Assembly (NCBI GenBank): GCA_963930775.1
Contig: OZ005691.1
Span: 4,957,000-5,020,999 of the forward strand
DNA from: Cliona cf. orientalis
Taxonomy: Eukaryota; Porifera; Demospongiae; Clionaida; Clionaidae
Length of the DNA: 64,000 bases
Reading direction: 5' to 3'
Shown: one piece after another, positions 23,853 to 33,122 of the stretch
Layout: each line of letters starts with the position of its first letter
Numbering within the stretch: the first letter of the stretch is position 1
Translations under genes and position numbers: made by a program
The notes under the pieces: model-generated
What the model was told of the DNA's origin: nothing
Seen by the model: the letters and a program-made list of their open reading frames with translations, nothing else
Database searches by the model: none

Positions 23853-24305
23853 TTACCGTACCCTCGCGAGCGGTGCATCATACATTGGGCCAAGATTGGG
23901 GGATGGGCCCATATTCGAGGTATCAGTATCGCGTTTATACACGAAAGAGCGCCCAGGTATATAAGTCACCCACGCTATCTTGAATAGCAGCAGCGTCTAT
24001 TATTGATTTCAGCCTTATTCAAGCACGGTTACCAATCCAGAGCAAGGGCGTCCGCGATACTTCACTGTGTATCGTTGACTGCAGCCGTATTAAGTGGGCG
24101 TGGCTACGATCGCTAGCCGTTTATTTGTGCTGAAACGTGGCATAAAGCTAGCTAGACTTAGTTTTACGGCTGTTTAGCACGTTACTTATCAATATCTTAC
24201 ATAGACTATTCGAAGTTCAGTCCTCATATTATTATTATTCACTGTGTCTACCGTACCGGCACCGGTACCCAAGATTTAGTGCTTGGAGTACCGGCAACTA
24301 TATTA

Positions 24306-24354
24306 TATAGCTATAGATCCCAGCCCCCGAAGGGGGCTGGGATCTATAGCTATA
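24306..24354. other. Perfect 23-bp stem-loop
   Basis: The stem 24306-24328 (tatagctatagatcccag, then ccccc) pairs perfectly with 24332-24354 around a GAA loop. It could fold as DNA or RNA. Its regular form inside a repeat suggests a relic of a tiny palindromic insertion. Confidence 0.7.
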
Positions 24355-24537
24355 CTAATAGCCACTATTAAATACTGAGCGCTAGACGGCTAGTGAGGCT
24401 AGTAGCGCGTGGTTGGGTTTCGGTAATCGGTAGGAGACGAGGGGGGTTTGGTTTTAGGGTATGGTTGTTGACCAAGGGTTAGTATTATAGTGACAAGGTG
24501 TATAAAGGTGGCAAAAAACGGTATCCAGCAGCGGCGA

Positions 24538-24610
24538 GCCGGGTTGGTACAGTGGGCTAGGGCTGGGACTGGTGGAGCGGTGGTCGTGGGTTCGAATCCC
24601 GCTTGGATCT
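24538..24610 (+). ncRNA. tRNA-like sequence / SINE head with A and B boxes
   Basis: TGGTACAGTGGG (24545-24556) fits the pol III A box, and GGTTCGAATCC (24589-24599) is a perfect B box. The T-arm can form (GTGGG/CCCGC around TTCGAAT, 24586-24602). The acceptor stem does not pair well, so this is more likely a tRNA-derived SINE than a working tRNA. It lies inside the 24244-24721 element. Confidence 0.5.
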
Positions 24611-24722
24611 TTGGATTTCTTTTTTCTTCCACTTTCGAAAATTTTCTAAGTTTTTTGGCGGGCTATTATGCCGGTACTCGAAGCGCTAAATTATCAGTAC
24701 CGGTGCCGGTACGGTAGACACA

Positions 24723-24755
24723 TCCATTATTATTATTATTATTATTATTATTATG
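24723..24755. repeat. (ATT)n microsatellite
   Basis: Ten or so tandem ATT units directly next to the right end of the nested TIR element. Confidence 0.9.
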
Positions 24756-25734
24756 AACCCTTGACCATCTCCCCAGTAGCTGCACAATGTAATGGTGCAT
24801 GTGGTAAAAGGTCGTCAATAGAATGCGTACACATCGATCGATGCTGGCCCCAGAAATCATGGAGTTGGCGTCTAAGATCGACTCTCAACCTTGATAGCGA
24901 CAAGTTTCGATGCTTCAATCACAGAGACGAACTCGACAACACAGTATTCCTTCCGAAGTTCAGGTTGGTCACACTGCTGCAGTCGCGCGCGGGCCAGCCC
25001 CTTGTGGCAGTGATGTGTGCTATATATAGCGCAAGGCTAGCTTTATTTATCCATGGCATTACGTAAGCCAAGAAAACACGTGAAGTTCAACCAACAGTAC
25101 TTCTCAGAGAAACTAGCGCTCAGCTTGTAATCTATTCGCTGGATACACGCGTAAGATACTCTACATATTTACTGATTTTCAAGTCTCAGAAAGGCTCCAG
25201 CGAGGCCCTGAATTTTCTCATAATTACCTCATAGATTACACTATAGGTTTCATCATAATTACACTATAATTACCTCATAACCACAGAAAAGTAAATTGCT
25301 ACTGGGGAGATAATGAAAAACTTAATACTCACCTCGCCCCCGTCAGTGTTCCTCGCCACTAAAAACTCAATGCTGTAGCCATTCAAAATGACCGCTCTTA
25401 GAGTTGTAAGGCGCCTGCGCATATATGCGCGCATCCACGTGTTGGAGAACGGTGAGGGAAATCCCCCTTTTCTCTGACCTTCGCGGGCGAAGTCGACAAC
25501 CAACGTGAGGCGGGAGACGCCAAGAATTTCGATGGATAGTCCGTCGTGTCTCTAAGCGCTAGGCTAGATGTTCGTGCTTCGAGAACGTTTCTTGAACGCT
25601 GTGAATTTTGAAGAGAATTACCTCATAGGTTTCATCATCATTACTCATAATTACCTCATAACCGCAAAGTTGAGAGTTTGTAATTGGGACTCGGTGAGTA
25701 ATAATGAGTAATGAGTAATAATAATAATTACAGG

Positions 25735-25876
25735 GCCGTCGGAGGCGGGGCGGGGCGGCTTAAGCGTGGAACGGTGCGATTTTTGACGCGGTTTAATAAA
25801 TTGTGGGCGTGGCTTCAAATTTTAATTGTCACAATGATAGGGCCTCCCCAATTGTAAAACCTTTCCTACGGCCCTA
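25735..25876. mobile_element. Short MITE with 'cagggccgtcgga' termini
   Basis: The left end 'acagggccgtcggagg' is mirrored by 'cctacggccctaca'. The interior is G-rich at the left ('ggcggggcggggcgg'). About 140 bp, non-coding. Confidence 0.55.
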
Positions 25877-26020
25877 CATAAACCAGCCATTTGAGCTGCG
25901 TTTTCAAGGGCAGCTACACATGGGCCCATATTCGAGTAAACACTAGAGAAATTGAGCCCAAAGTGGGGGGTGGGCCGACATTCCGTAGTGGGCCCTCTTT
26001 CGCGAGGGTACGGTAATATG

Positions 26021-26220
26021 ACAACCTGAGCATGCGCATTAAATTTTACGCGGACAATAACGATCCTTTACCATTTGCGTATTGGCACAAGTTTAGCGTC
26101 GATTCTTTGACCACCATTGGACCCTGCCTGTAGGAGGAGGAGAGCCTAGGCATGAGAGAAAAAGATTAAGGGAGAAATTACTAAATTAACTAGATCATGA
26201 CTCAAGTGCTTTCGTGTGCA
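26021..26220 (-). repeat. Conserved upstream module of GPCR copy 2
   Basis: Contains 'gagcatgcgcatta', 'acgcggacaataacgatcc', 'ttgaccaccattggaccctg', 'aggaggagagcctaggc' and 'gatcatgactcaagtgcttt', as upstream of the other copies, but lies 2.2 kb from its gene because of the insertion. Confidence 0.75.
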
Positions 26221-26814
26221 TCATACTATCATCTCATCTCAGCAGTGTCCCAATAGTTGTGACCATATTATATAAATGGTTTATGTGACAAAGCTACCCT
26301 CATCTCCAACGGTAGCTCTGTACTGAGCTAATTATTGTAATGGTATTCATTAGATAACGTTTAGCTAGTTGGAGAATTGTAGCAAGCACCGTGTCTGTGT
26401 GGCAAACACACACACACATGCTACAGATGTTTGTGTAAAAGTAGAAAAATATTATTGCCATGATTCTATCATTAGCTAATCATGGGGAGATTTTATGTGA
26501 CTTCTGGTGATGAAATACATCCAGTGCTGCGGAAAATTAAAGGGGAGGGGTCTGGGTATGAGACTAAATTCTGCCAGGATCTAGTCATGGCAGGATTTTA
26601 CGTCAAGTATTCCCAGTGTTTACATATTATATAGGCCTATAGCTATATGGAGGATTTTACGTAAGGTCAAAGTTCTTACGTAAAATTTTCCATTAAAATA
26701 CTGACTTAGCTACCAACACAATAATCAGGGGGCGATATAATACAATATATAGGTACGTGGGCTGATAGATAATACTGCAACAACACACTGCTCACTTTAA
26801 TATAATATTCCTGC
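26221..26814. other. Intergenic with repeat fragments
   Basis: No gene. Includes a CA microsatellite (26405-26420), a fragment 'ttctggtgatgaaatacatc' of the 16852-type element, and words like 'gattttacgt'. The block 26340-26520 is similar to 52740-52920 upstream of copy 5. Confidence 0.45.
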
Positions 26815-27770
26815 TTAATGCAGTAGATACATGAGTAGCCACATACAGCCTAGTACGAGCATGCATGTACCTAGCGATACAAAATAAATACAACGTAAAG
26901 GACAAAATAAAATGAGGCATGAAAGTAAGCTAATGCAAAATGGCATGTTTAAAAGAGGGAAGTGAGGCACAGTCGGCCAACAACTCTTCAGGGAGGGAAT
27001 TCCACATAGAGATTGCTCTAGGAAAGAATGAGTTTTGATAGTAAGCAGTACGACTGTATACGGCTGCTTTAACTGATGGCTATTGCTATGTCTTGTGAAT
27101 CGGGTGATTGGTCTTGAAGTAACTGGAGCACTTTCAAAATCCATGTTCTGGTGCACAATATTGTATAAGAAACATAAGGTTGCATATGGTTTCTTCGTAT
27201 TTCCAGAGAAGGCAGCTATGATAGTTCCATCGCCTCATCATAACCAAGTGACCAATCCTTTAGGCAGACTCTTTAAGTGAAATGTTGCACTTTCTCAATG
27301 GTAGCTTTGTCCCTAAGTAGATGTGGTGACCAAACGACTGAGGCATTCTCCATGTGGGGGCAAATAAACTTAAAAGGAAGAGAGACCAAGAGTTTGAAAA
27401 ATTGAAAAATTTCCTATAGAATAGTCCATGCAATTAGTCTTCTTGTTTTATTACAGATGGAGTTAAAGTGCTCCGACCAAGTAAGATTTGGACAAATAAT
27501 CAGTCCAAGATATTTATACTGATCAACAAACTTCAGCTGGTTCCTTTTAAGCATGCATCAGTGGTTGATGAGAAGGAGTATAATATTATGCTTTCTGCTA
27601 AACAGCATGACACAGCATTTCCCTGAGTGCAGAGAAAGACAACTTTCCTCAACCCAATCAGCTATAGAATCAATATCAGATTGCAGCTGTGCATAGTTGT
27701 TGGATGAAGTGATGACTCGATACAGAGCTATATCATCAGCAAACATGTATACAGAACTGTATTGCTGCCA
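26815..27770 (-). pseudogene. 5'-truncated non-LTR retrotransposon (reverse transcriptase C-terminus)
   Basis: On the minus strand, 27558-27746 encodes the RT catalytic FADDIALYR motif followed by LQSDIDSIADWVEESCLSL and the KCCVMLFSRK segment. In another frame, about 27420-27540, KFVDQYKYLGLIICPNLTWS is a typical RT thumb. Further on, 26933-27040 gives NSFFPRAISMWNSLPEEL, the usual C-terminal signature of CR1/Jockey-type LINEs. Several frame changes and stops separate these, and everything upstream of the FADD motif is missing. It is a dead copy; 5' truncation is typical of LINE integration. Confidence 0.85.
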
Positions 27771-28214
27771 TCAGATAGCTACTTGATTTGTCACTTCAAC
27801 ACACTTTGACTTCACGTAAAACCTTCCCAGATATATTATAAACAAGCAATGTATTGTGGGAAGACATTAATTAATGCATGCCATCGAAAGATATGCTGTA
27901 AGTGATCCATAATATGCAGGATGACCTTTGATCCCAGGCTTCCCTCTAAGAAGACATTCATCGCAGGCACGTTTGCAAACGCAACAATGACCCAACTTGT
28001 GCAGCCAAATAAATTCATGATTATATGTGACGATCAGATTTTTAAATTATTTGTCACTCGGTGTTAGAGAGAAGGGATTTGTATGTGTTCTAGCCTTGTT
28101 CCATTGTGTGAATACATAAATCTAATATGACGAAGGTTCTGAGTGGTTAAGCATTTCTGTATGGATCTGAAAATCTATAGCTAGCTATTATCTACATTGA
28201 TCAAGATAAAAGTA
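27771..28214. other. Intergenic, duplicated with the flank of copy 5
   Basis: No gene. The block from about 27805 ('cgtaaaaccttcccagatat') to 28210 recurs at 48312-48640 downstream of GPCR copy 5, with a deletion there. It belongs to the copy 3/copy 5 duplicated segment. Confidence 0.6.
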
Positions 28215-28216
28215 TA

Positions 28217-28676
28217 CCGTAGGATTGGTATGTTATGCGGTATTTTTAGTTATGCGATTATGCGAATTTTAGCGAAATCGCACAATTAAAAATCGCAAAA
28301 TAAACATGCGCATTACATACATTGCGCAATACGGCGGCCGGCCGAGGCGCGCGCCGCGTACACGTGGTCATATTGCACGCGCAATCGATCTGCTAGTAAG
28401 CGCTCAGTCTGTTTGGCCGAACGGTACAACAGTTTGAGTTTGGAAAGAGCCAGAGAGAAGTACGCTTCCGATATTTACGGACTACTGGTGAGTATTTTCA
28501 GCGTTAATCAACTCTACTAAGGGCTGATAGCTCTTTCCTCTACTAGAGTGGATAGTCTCGTTCTCCCTCGAGGGTGGAGTCTGGCTCATGGTACTATCGC
28601 ATAAATAAAAATCGCACAATACTTTTTACTAGGAAATCGCATAAATTTAACCCCGCATAACATACCAATCCTACGG
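28217..28676. mobile_element. TIR element, CCGTAGGATTGG family, TA target
   Basis: The inverted ends are CCGTAGGATTGGTATGTTAT at the left and 'ataacataccaatcctacgg' at the right. TA lies on each side. The paralogous flank of copy 5 near 48636 reads 'aaaagtatattatatagc', which is the empty site with one TA. The interior has repeated 'aaatcgcataa' words and a GC-rich core but no coding frame. Confidence 0.9.
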
Positions 28677-29041
28677 TATTATATATCTAAACTCTTGATT
28701 GTGTTTTCTAAACTATCATAGTTAATAATATAATATTCTATGGCCATCAATATGCATGGTTATTCATAACTTACAATGTTTGAGTAGGTAGCTAAAGAGT
28801 TTGAAGCTGAGAATGCATGATTAACTATTCAATCATTTTTAGAGTGGATTTATGTATGCATGCATGACAATGTATGCTGAGAAGACTTCCTACATTATTA
28901 ATCCATATAGTTTACAAACGTTAGGTACATTGAAGTGCTTCACGGCGCTGTGTATAGGAATTTCAAAGTGATTCATAGTCCTTTGTGATAGCTACATGTT
29001 TAAAACAATAACATTATACATATCACTGCAGGTGGCGTTCA

Positions 29042-31209
29042 CTAAATATGTAATACTGGAGCAATGGGTGGGGCGAGGATAAGTATGACGAATAATACCA
29101 ACAGTACATTTAGCAGTGAAAAGATGGTGAAGAACTCAGAATGTGGATCGGGATGCTGAATTACAAACACAAATAGGTAATAGATTCCAAATCCTATCAC
29201 CGAAACCACAGAGAAAGCATAAGTGAAAATTCTTTGTGAATTGGTGGTGAATGTCTTCCTGGTGAGCACTGTAAGCACAATCAGTGCTACTAGCAAGGCC
29301 GCCTTGAACAGAAACACCAGCACAAGCCACACCAGATTGTAGGCACAATCTGGATCAAGAAATATTTCATAGTGTGAATCAATCTTCAACATGACCTCCA
29401 TGTATGTGAATTTCATAGGGTCAACAGTTGTCCAGATAACAGCTATTGCAATGTCAATGGAAGTAAAGCAACAAAACAGCTAAAATCAAGGCTGGATTAG
29501 ATAAGAATTTTCCAGGATCTAGATAATGCATGAATATGCGTTAGAGGCCCCATGTTCTCACGGTGACAAGTCCCACTGTTAGCGTGAAGCTAAGAGGCAG
29601 TCCCCAGGCCCATATTATCTGACAGATTGGTGCGTCAATTTCTGGTCCAAAGTCAGTTGACCAACCAATATTCAATAACATGATTTTAGCAATAAAGACA
29701 TAACTCCCAATGAACGACATGGTGATCAGTTTAGGACTTGTAGCCTTCACACTTTGAGTATTTCTGTATACAGCGGTCATGATGTGTAGAAATATGACTA
29801 TAAAAAGTTCTATCAGCTGTATAACTACAACAAAGGCTACAATCCCTCTGTGAGGTAGTGCAGGCTTTAGAATTTGATCTGAGATATGATCGAAAGATGG
29901 GTATGTAAATGTAATTGAGGATAAATTCAAGGAACCAGCATTAACTTATCTTCCACTGCTTATCTGATAGAGGTAGACCGGACGGTTAGCAAACCTAGTG
30001 CTTGAATTAAAGCTGATTCGACCAGTTATACCTTTGAGTGAAAGTTTATAAAATTGTTTGATGATCATTTCTACCAAGAAATTGTTTGCATACATGAATT
30101 CATTATTGGGATAGACCTCTGTCAGACTGTGAAGTACACTCACCCATGCATAAAGAGCATCATAAAAACTATAAAATAGGTATGACCCAGCTTTCTCAGT
30201 ATTGTTGTTCCATCTTATTTCTTCATACAAACTCGTTGATTGATAGCAAAGGAATGGAAGCTAATAATTAAGAAACGTTTTCTCAACAGCTTCAATAAGG
30301 TTTCCACCAGTGCATGAATAAGAGTGGTTATTGTGGCTGAAAGTGAAGCTGTGTTCTGATGATTCAGAAGTCATAATATCAGACAGTGTGTGGGTGAGAA
30401 TGACCCACTGATAGGCTGGATACACGAGTCCCACGTGATAAGCGAGGCATAACATTCTCATTGTGTGCTCAAGAGAGGAAAGAAGAAACACTTTTCGAAC
30501 TCTAGTGCTTCTTATTTCACTTAATGGATAGACTACGTACAGCGGCAGTCACTCCATTCTGTGTTATAGTCTGTTCAAAAAGGAGCTCTTCATCTCACGA
30601 TAGTATTGATGACCGCTCTCATACAAAACATGCACATTATGCCAGTCATTCTTTTTTATAAGAGCTAGTGAAAGGTCAATCAATGATATAGGTGAGCCCA
30701 AAATTCCTATGGAATTATCATGATTCTCAAGCATCTGACTCCCCCATTATGAACGACGACTAGCCGCACTTCAGGCCTACTGGCTAACTTCACAGCTTCA
30801 ATAGCAGAAACAGAACATCCTGTACCTAATATACCTACCACTTTGCTTCTGTCTTGAGGAAACAGCCCGCTGACTAAGCTCTCCAGAAAGGCTTTCATCA
30901 CAGCCTCCTTTCCTGTATACCAGCTCCAGTTCATAGCATGGCAACAGATGTGGATCTTCATTGATTCTCTCAACAAGTAGATCTAGTGTTGATGACAGAA
31001 GGTCCACCATATATATCTTGGTCCCAGCTTGGACCTAGCAATGGAGACGAGAATATGTTACCATGTGGCAGTATTGTTAGTAATTTGAGGGTTTTCTTCG
31101 TTGCCTTCTCAGTGCAGCTGCTGTTGATGAATGCTGATGCTGCAGAGAGGTGGTGAGGTAGATGCACACAAAAATAGAGCAATGCGAGCAGTACTGAATA
31201 ACCACACAT
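29042..31209 (-). pseudogene. Class C GPCR-like gene, copy 3, frameshifted
   Basis: All family segments are present from the ATG at 31209 to the TM7 region, but split over at least six frames: 30970-31209 (signal), 30798-31010, 30707-30976, 30261-30491, 29946-30230, 29541-29930 (TM1-3) and 29042-29416 (TM5-7). There is a deletion near 30530 and another around 29235, and the C-terminal tail is cut (ends APVLHI). It is closest to intact copy 5 (CGYSV start, YPNNEF, HRG). Its promoter is separated from the conserved upstream module by the 10-kb transposon. Confidence 0.9.
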
Positions 31210-31254
31210 TATTCATTTAGCTACCGGTATGTACATACGTGCATTATTTTATAG

Positions 31255-31262
31255 TTTTTATA
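31255..31262 (-). promoter_or_regulatory. TATA box of GPCR copy 3, at the transposon edge
   Basis: The complement reads TATAAAAA; the 10.14-kb transposon starts at 31264, one base beyond it. Same spacing to the ATG as in copies 2 and 5. Confidence 0.5.
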
Positions 31263-31263
31263 T

Positions 31264-31309
31264 TGGGCTATTCCAGTTAATAAGGATACACCCCCATGGA
31301 AGAACACTA
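31264..31309 (+). repeat. Left 46-bp TIR of the 10-kb transposon
   Basis: Starts TGGGCTATTCCAGTTAATA, continues with 'aggatacacccccatggaag' and ends 'aacacta'. It matches the complement of 41358-41403 with a single G/A difference. Confidence 0.95.
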
Positions 31310-31480
31310 ATTAGTCTTCAGGGGTTTTTTTGGGAGAATCTAATTACTGTCTTCATGTGCTAAAATAATATTAATAAACTGTCTTCGTGGGGTAAAATCG
31401 GAGATTAATAAGCTGTCTTCATGGGCTAAAATCAGATTAATATTGTTTTATGTGTATCTTAAATTTTTAATTATTCGTCT
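31310..31480 (+). repeat. Left subterminal repeats
   Basis: Three to four diverged units around 'ctgtcttcatgggctaaaat', each followed by 'attaataa'-type sequence, about 45 bp apart. Similar units occur inside the right end. Subterminal repeats are often transposase-binding sites. Confidence 0.7.
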
Positions 31481-32218
31481 GATGGGTAAAAATCTAACCA
31501 TGGCCAAAAGGAGAGAGCGGGGATCAAATCTCCCAATTATATTATTCTGAAAGTTGATCGACATACTCATCATTTTTGACCAAACCCTAAATTAATACAT
31601 TATTAGCTAACTCTGATGCTATAATATCATAGTACTGCCACTGTGACACGTCCACTAAAATTAATTAAATCGGGCATGGTCCCATCTATGTTAAAATAAA
31701 AAAGGATTTAATCTGCAGCTGTCCCAAGGGTGACACCATCCGGAAATCAGAGTCTACTACTATTGAATAGAGGCATCCCACTCATCAATATTCTTGCCAC
31801 CCATAGCTCATTAACCACACTGTACCAGGACTTGGAAGTTGCACTCTTCCATTGTCATTCTATAGGCTCATAAATTAATATTAATTATCCTTTGTTTGTG
31901 ACTTTGGCAAGCCTTTTGTAACTACGACTAGGTTTAGGCACTGGACTGGAGCTGTGAAGAATATAGCCACCAGCGAACAAAAAGCAAGAAATGAAGATTC
32001 AAAGAAACGACAAAAGAAACAAAATTGTACCATAATAATATCCTCTAGCTCTGCTTGCTCTGTGGTGACGCAAGATTAATAGTTATTACAGCAGATAAAT
32101 TATTGTCAATATCATTATAATTAAGCAGGGGAATCAACAGTGAAGTTCAATCATAACCAATGTAACTACAGTATAAGCCTCTGTCTGAGTCTTTCTCAAA
32201 AGAACTGATAGTTAGTAG

Positions 32219-32953
32219 CTAGTTTGCTAACTGTGCTTCTTCTCTCATAATACTCACCAACTGCTGCATCTCTGTATCAGAGAGCTGAATGGGGGACTCT
32301 GCTCGCATTATCTCATGAATCTCCCTGTTTGACAGATCAAGATCTGACCTACGCCTCTGTATAGCTTTGTTGAGGGCATCTTGGGCTTTTCTCAACTCAG
32401 TAAGTTCCTTATCAAGATCATCTTCAAGTTTACATATGTCTACTGTGTCGCTACCACCCATTTCTGAATACAACCTTGTGACTGCAGCAGAGGCTATAAG
32501 CATTCGATCGGTGTTTCTGGTGATCGGTGTAAGCATATGCTTTTGAGTAGCTTCATCGGAATAAATTAATTTCATGTCTTCACCCATTTCTTCTGCTTGT
32601 AACTTGAGCAGGTCTGTTTTATGCAGGGTCCAAGAAAGGTGAATGGCTCCCTGAATGGCTGCTTTGTTCTTAAGTTTGCACCTGGTGACAGAATCAGAGC
32701 AAAGCTCAAGTGCCTTTTCATTCCAGAACTTTCTAAATGATTGTTGAAGACCCTGAGCACTGCTTACTTCGGTTGAAGTATACATGTGAATACCATAACT
32801 TTCAGGAGTAGTAACTGCTGTATAACTGTGCTTGTGTACTTCATCAGAAGAAGAAGATGGCTTAAAGAATTTAAATATGGTTGTCTGTGCACCACAAGCC
32901 CTTTTGTTGCCAACTTTGTCCTCCACATTCTTGCAGGCTTTTCTTTTGGACAT
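32219..32953 (-). CDS. Transposon-borne 244-aa protein with PIP box and coiled coil
   Basis: Single-exon minus-strand frame with ATG at 32953. The N-terminus is basic (MSKRKAC..NKRAC, a likely nuclear signal). Residues 23-30 read QTTIFKFF, a perfect PCNA-interacting peptide (Q-x-x-I-x-x-F-F) followed by KP. The middle (about 70-170) is not recognised. Residues 173-240 are rich in heptad-like Leu/Glu/Lys and likely form a coiled coil (KLEDDLDKELTELRKAQDAL). It lies inside the 10-kb transposon, divergent from the OTU gene with 169 bp between start codons, suggesting co-expression. A role in steering the element to replication or repair foci through PCNA is inference. No enzymatic motif is seen. 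Confidence 0.8.
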   Translation of the reverse strand: MSKRKACKNVEDKVGNKRACGAQTTIFKFFKPSSSSDEVHKHSYTAVTTPESYGIHMYTSTEVSSAQGLQQSFRKFWNEKALELCSDSVTRCKLKNKAAIQGAIHLSWTLHKTDLLKLQAEEMGEDMKLIYSDEATQKHMLTPITRNTDRMLIASAAVTRLYSEMGGSDTVDICKLEDDLDKELTELRKAQDALNKAIQRRRSDLDLSNREIHEIMRAESPIQLSDTEMQQLVSIMREEAQLAN

Positions 32954-33122
32954 CTTGCAATTGGCCCAAGATTTTTTATCAAAAATTAATCAGCTATCCC
33001 CAAGTCTAATTCATGCACGCCTGTGAAAATTTAATTTCAGTGCCACCATGTGATTTAGCACATGATCACTTGGCAGTTGCTGATATAGCTATACAGTGTA
33101 ACTCCATGCTTCCTAATTCAAC
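32954..33122. promoter_or_regulatory. Divergent promoter region of the transposon genes
   Basis: 169 bp between the ATG of the minus PIP-box gene (32953) and the first ATG of the plus OTU gene (33123). It contains 'ttttttatcaaaaattaatc' and 'tgatatagctatacagtg' but no certain TATA box. Assignment rests on gene layout only. Confidence 0.45.

Larger units (their letters stand above)
24244..24721. mobile_element. Nested TIR element, about 52-bp TIRs, CCGTACCGGCACCGG
   Basis: The left end 24244-24296 and right end 24670-24721 are inverted copies ('gtgtctaccgtaccggcacc', 'agatttagtgcttggagtac' against 'aatttagcgcttcgagtacc' in complement). It contains a perfect hairpin (24306-24354) and a tRNA-like promoter block (24538-24610). 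Confidence 0.8.
23856..26013. mobile_element. 2.16-kb TIR element, CCGTACCCTCGCGA family
   Basis: Ends CCGTACCCTCGCGA and TCGCGAGGGTACGG, flanked by TA (23854-55, 26014-15). 'tgggcccatattcgag' is repeated near both ends (23903 and 25920), in direct orientation. It separates the ATG-proximal region of GPCR copy 2 from its conserved upstream module, which resumes at 26021. Other elements are nested inside (24244-24721, 25735-25876). No transposase is seen. Confidence 0.8.

Noticed and set aside
24399-24632. 77-aa minus ORF that could be taken for a gene
   Set aside because: It covers the tRNA-like block and TIR element, and its NPKIQAGFEPTTTAPPVPAL reading is the complement of the B-box region.
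26815-27156. 113-aa minus-strand ORF at the LINE 3' end
   Set aside because: It is out of frame with the NSFFPRAISMWNSLPEEL signature that defines the real RT reading frame.
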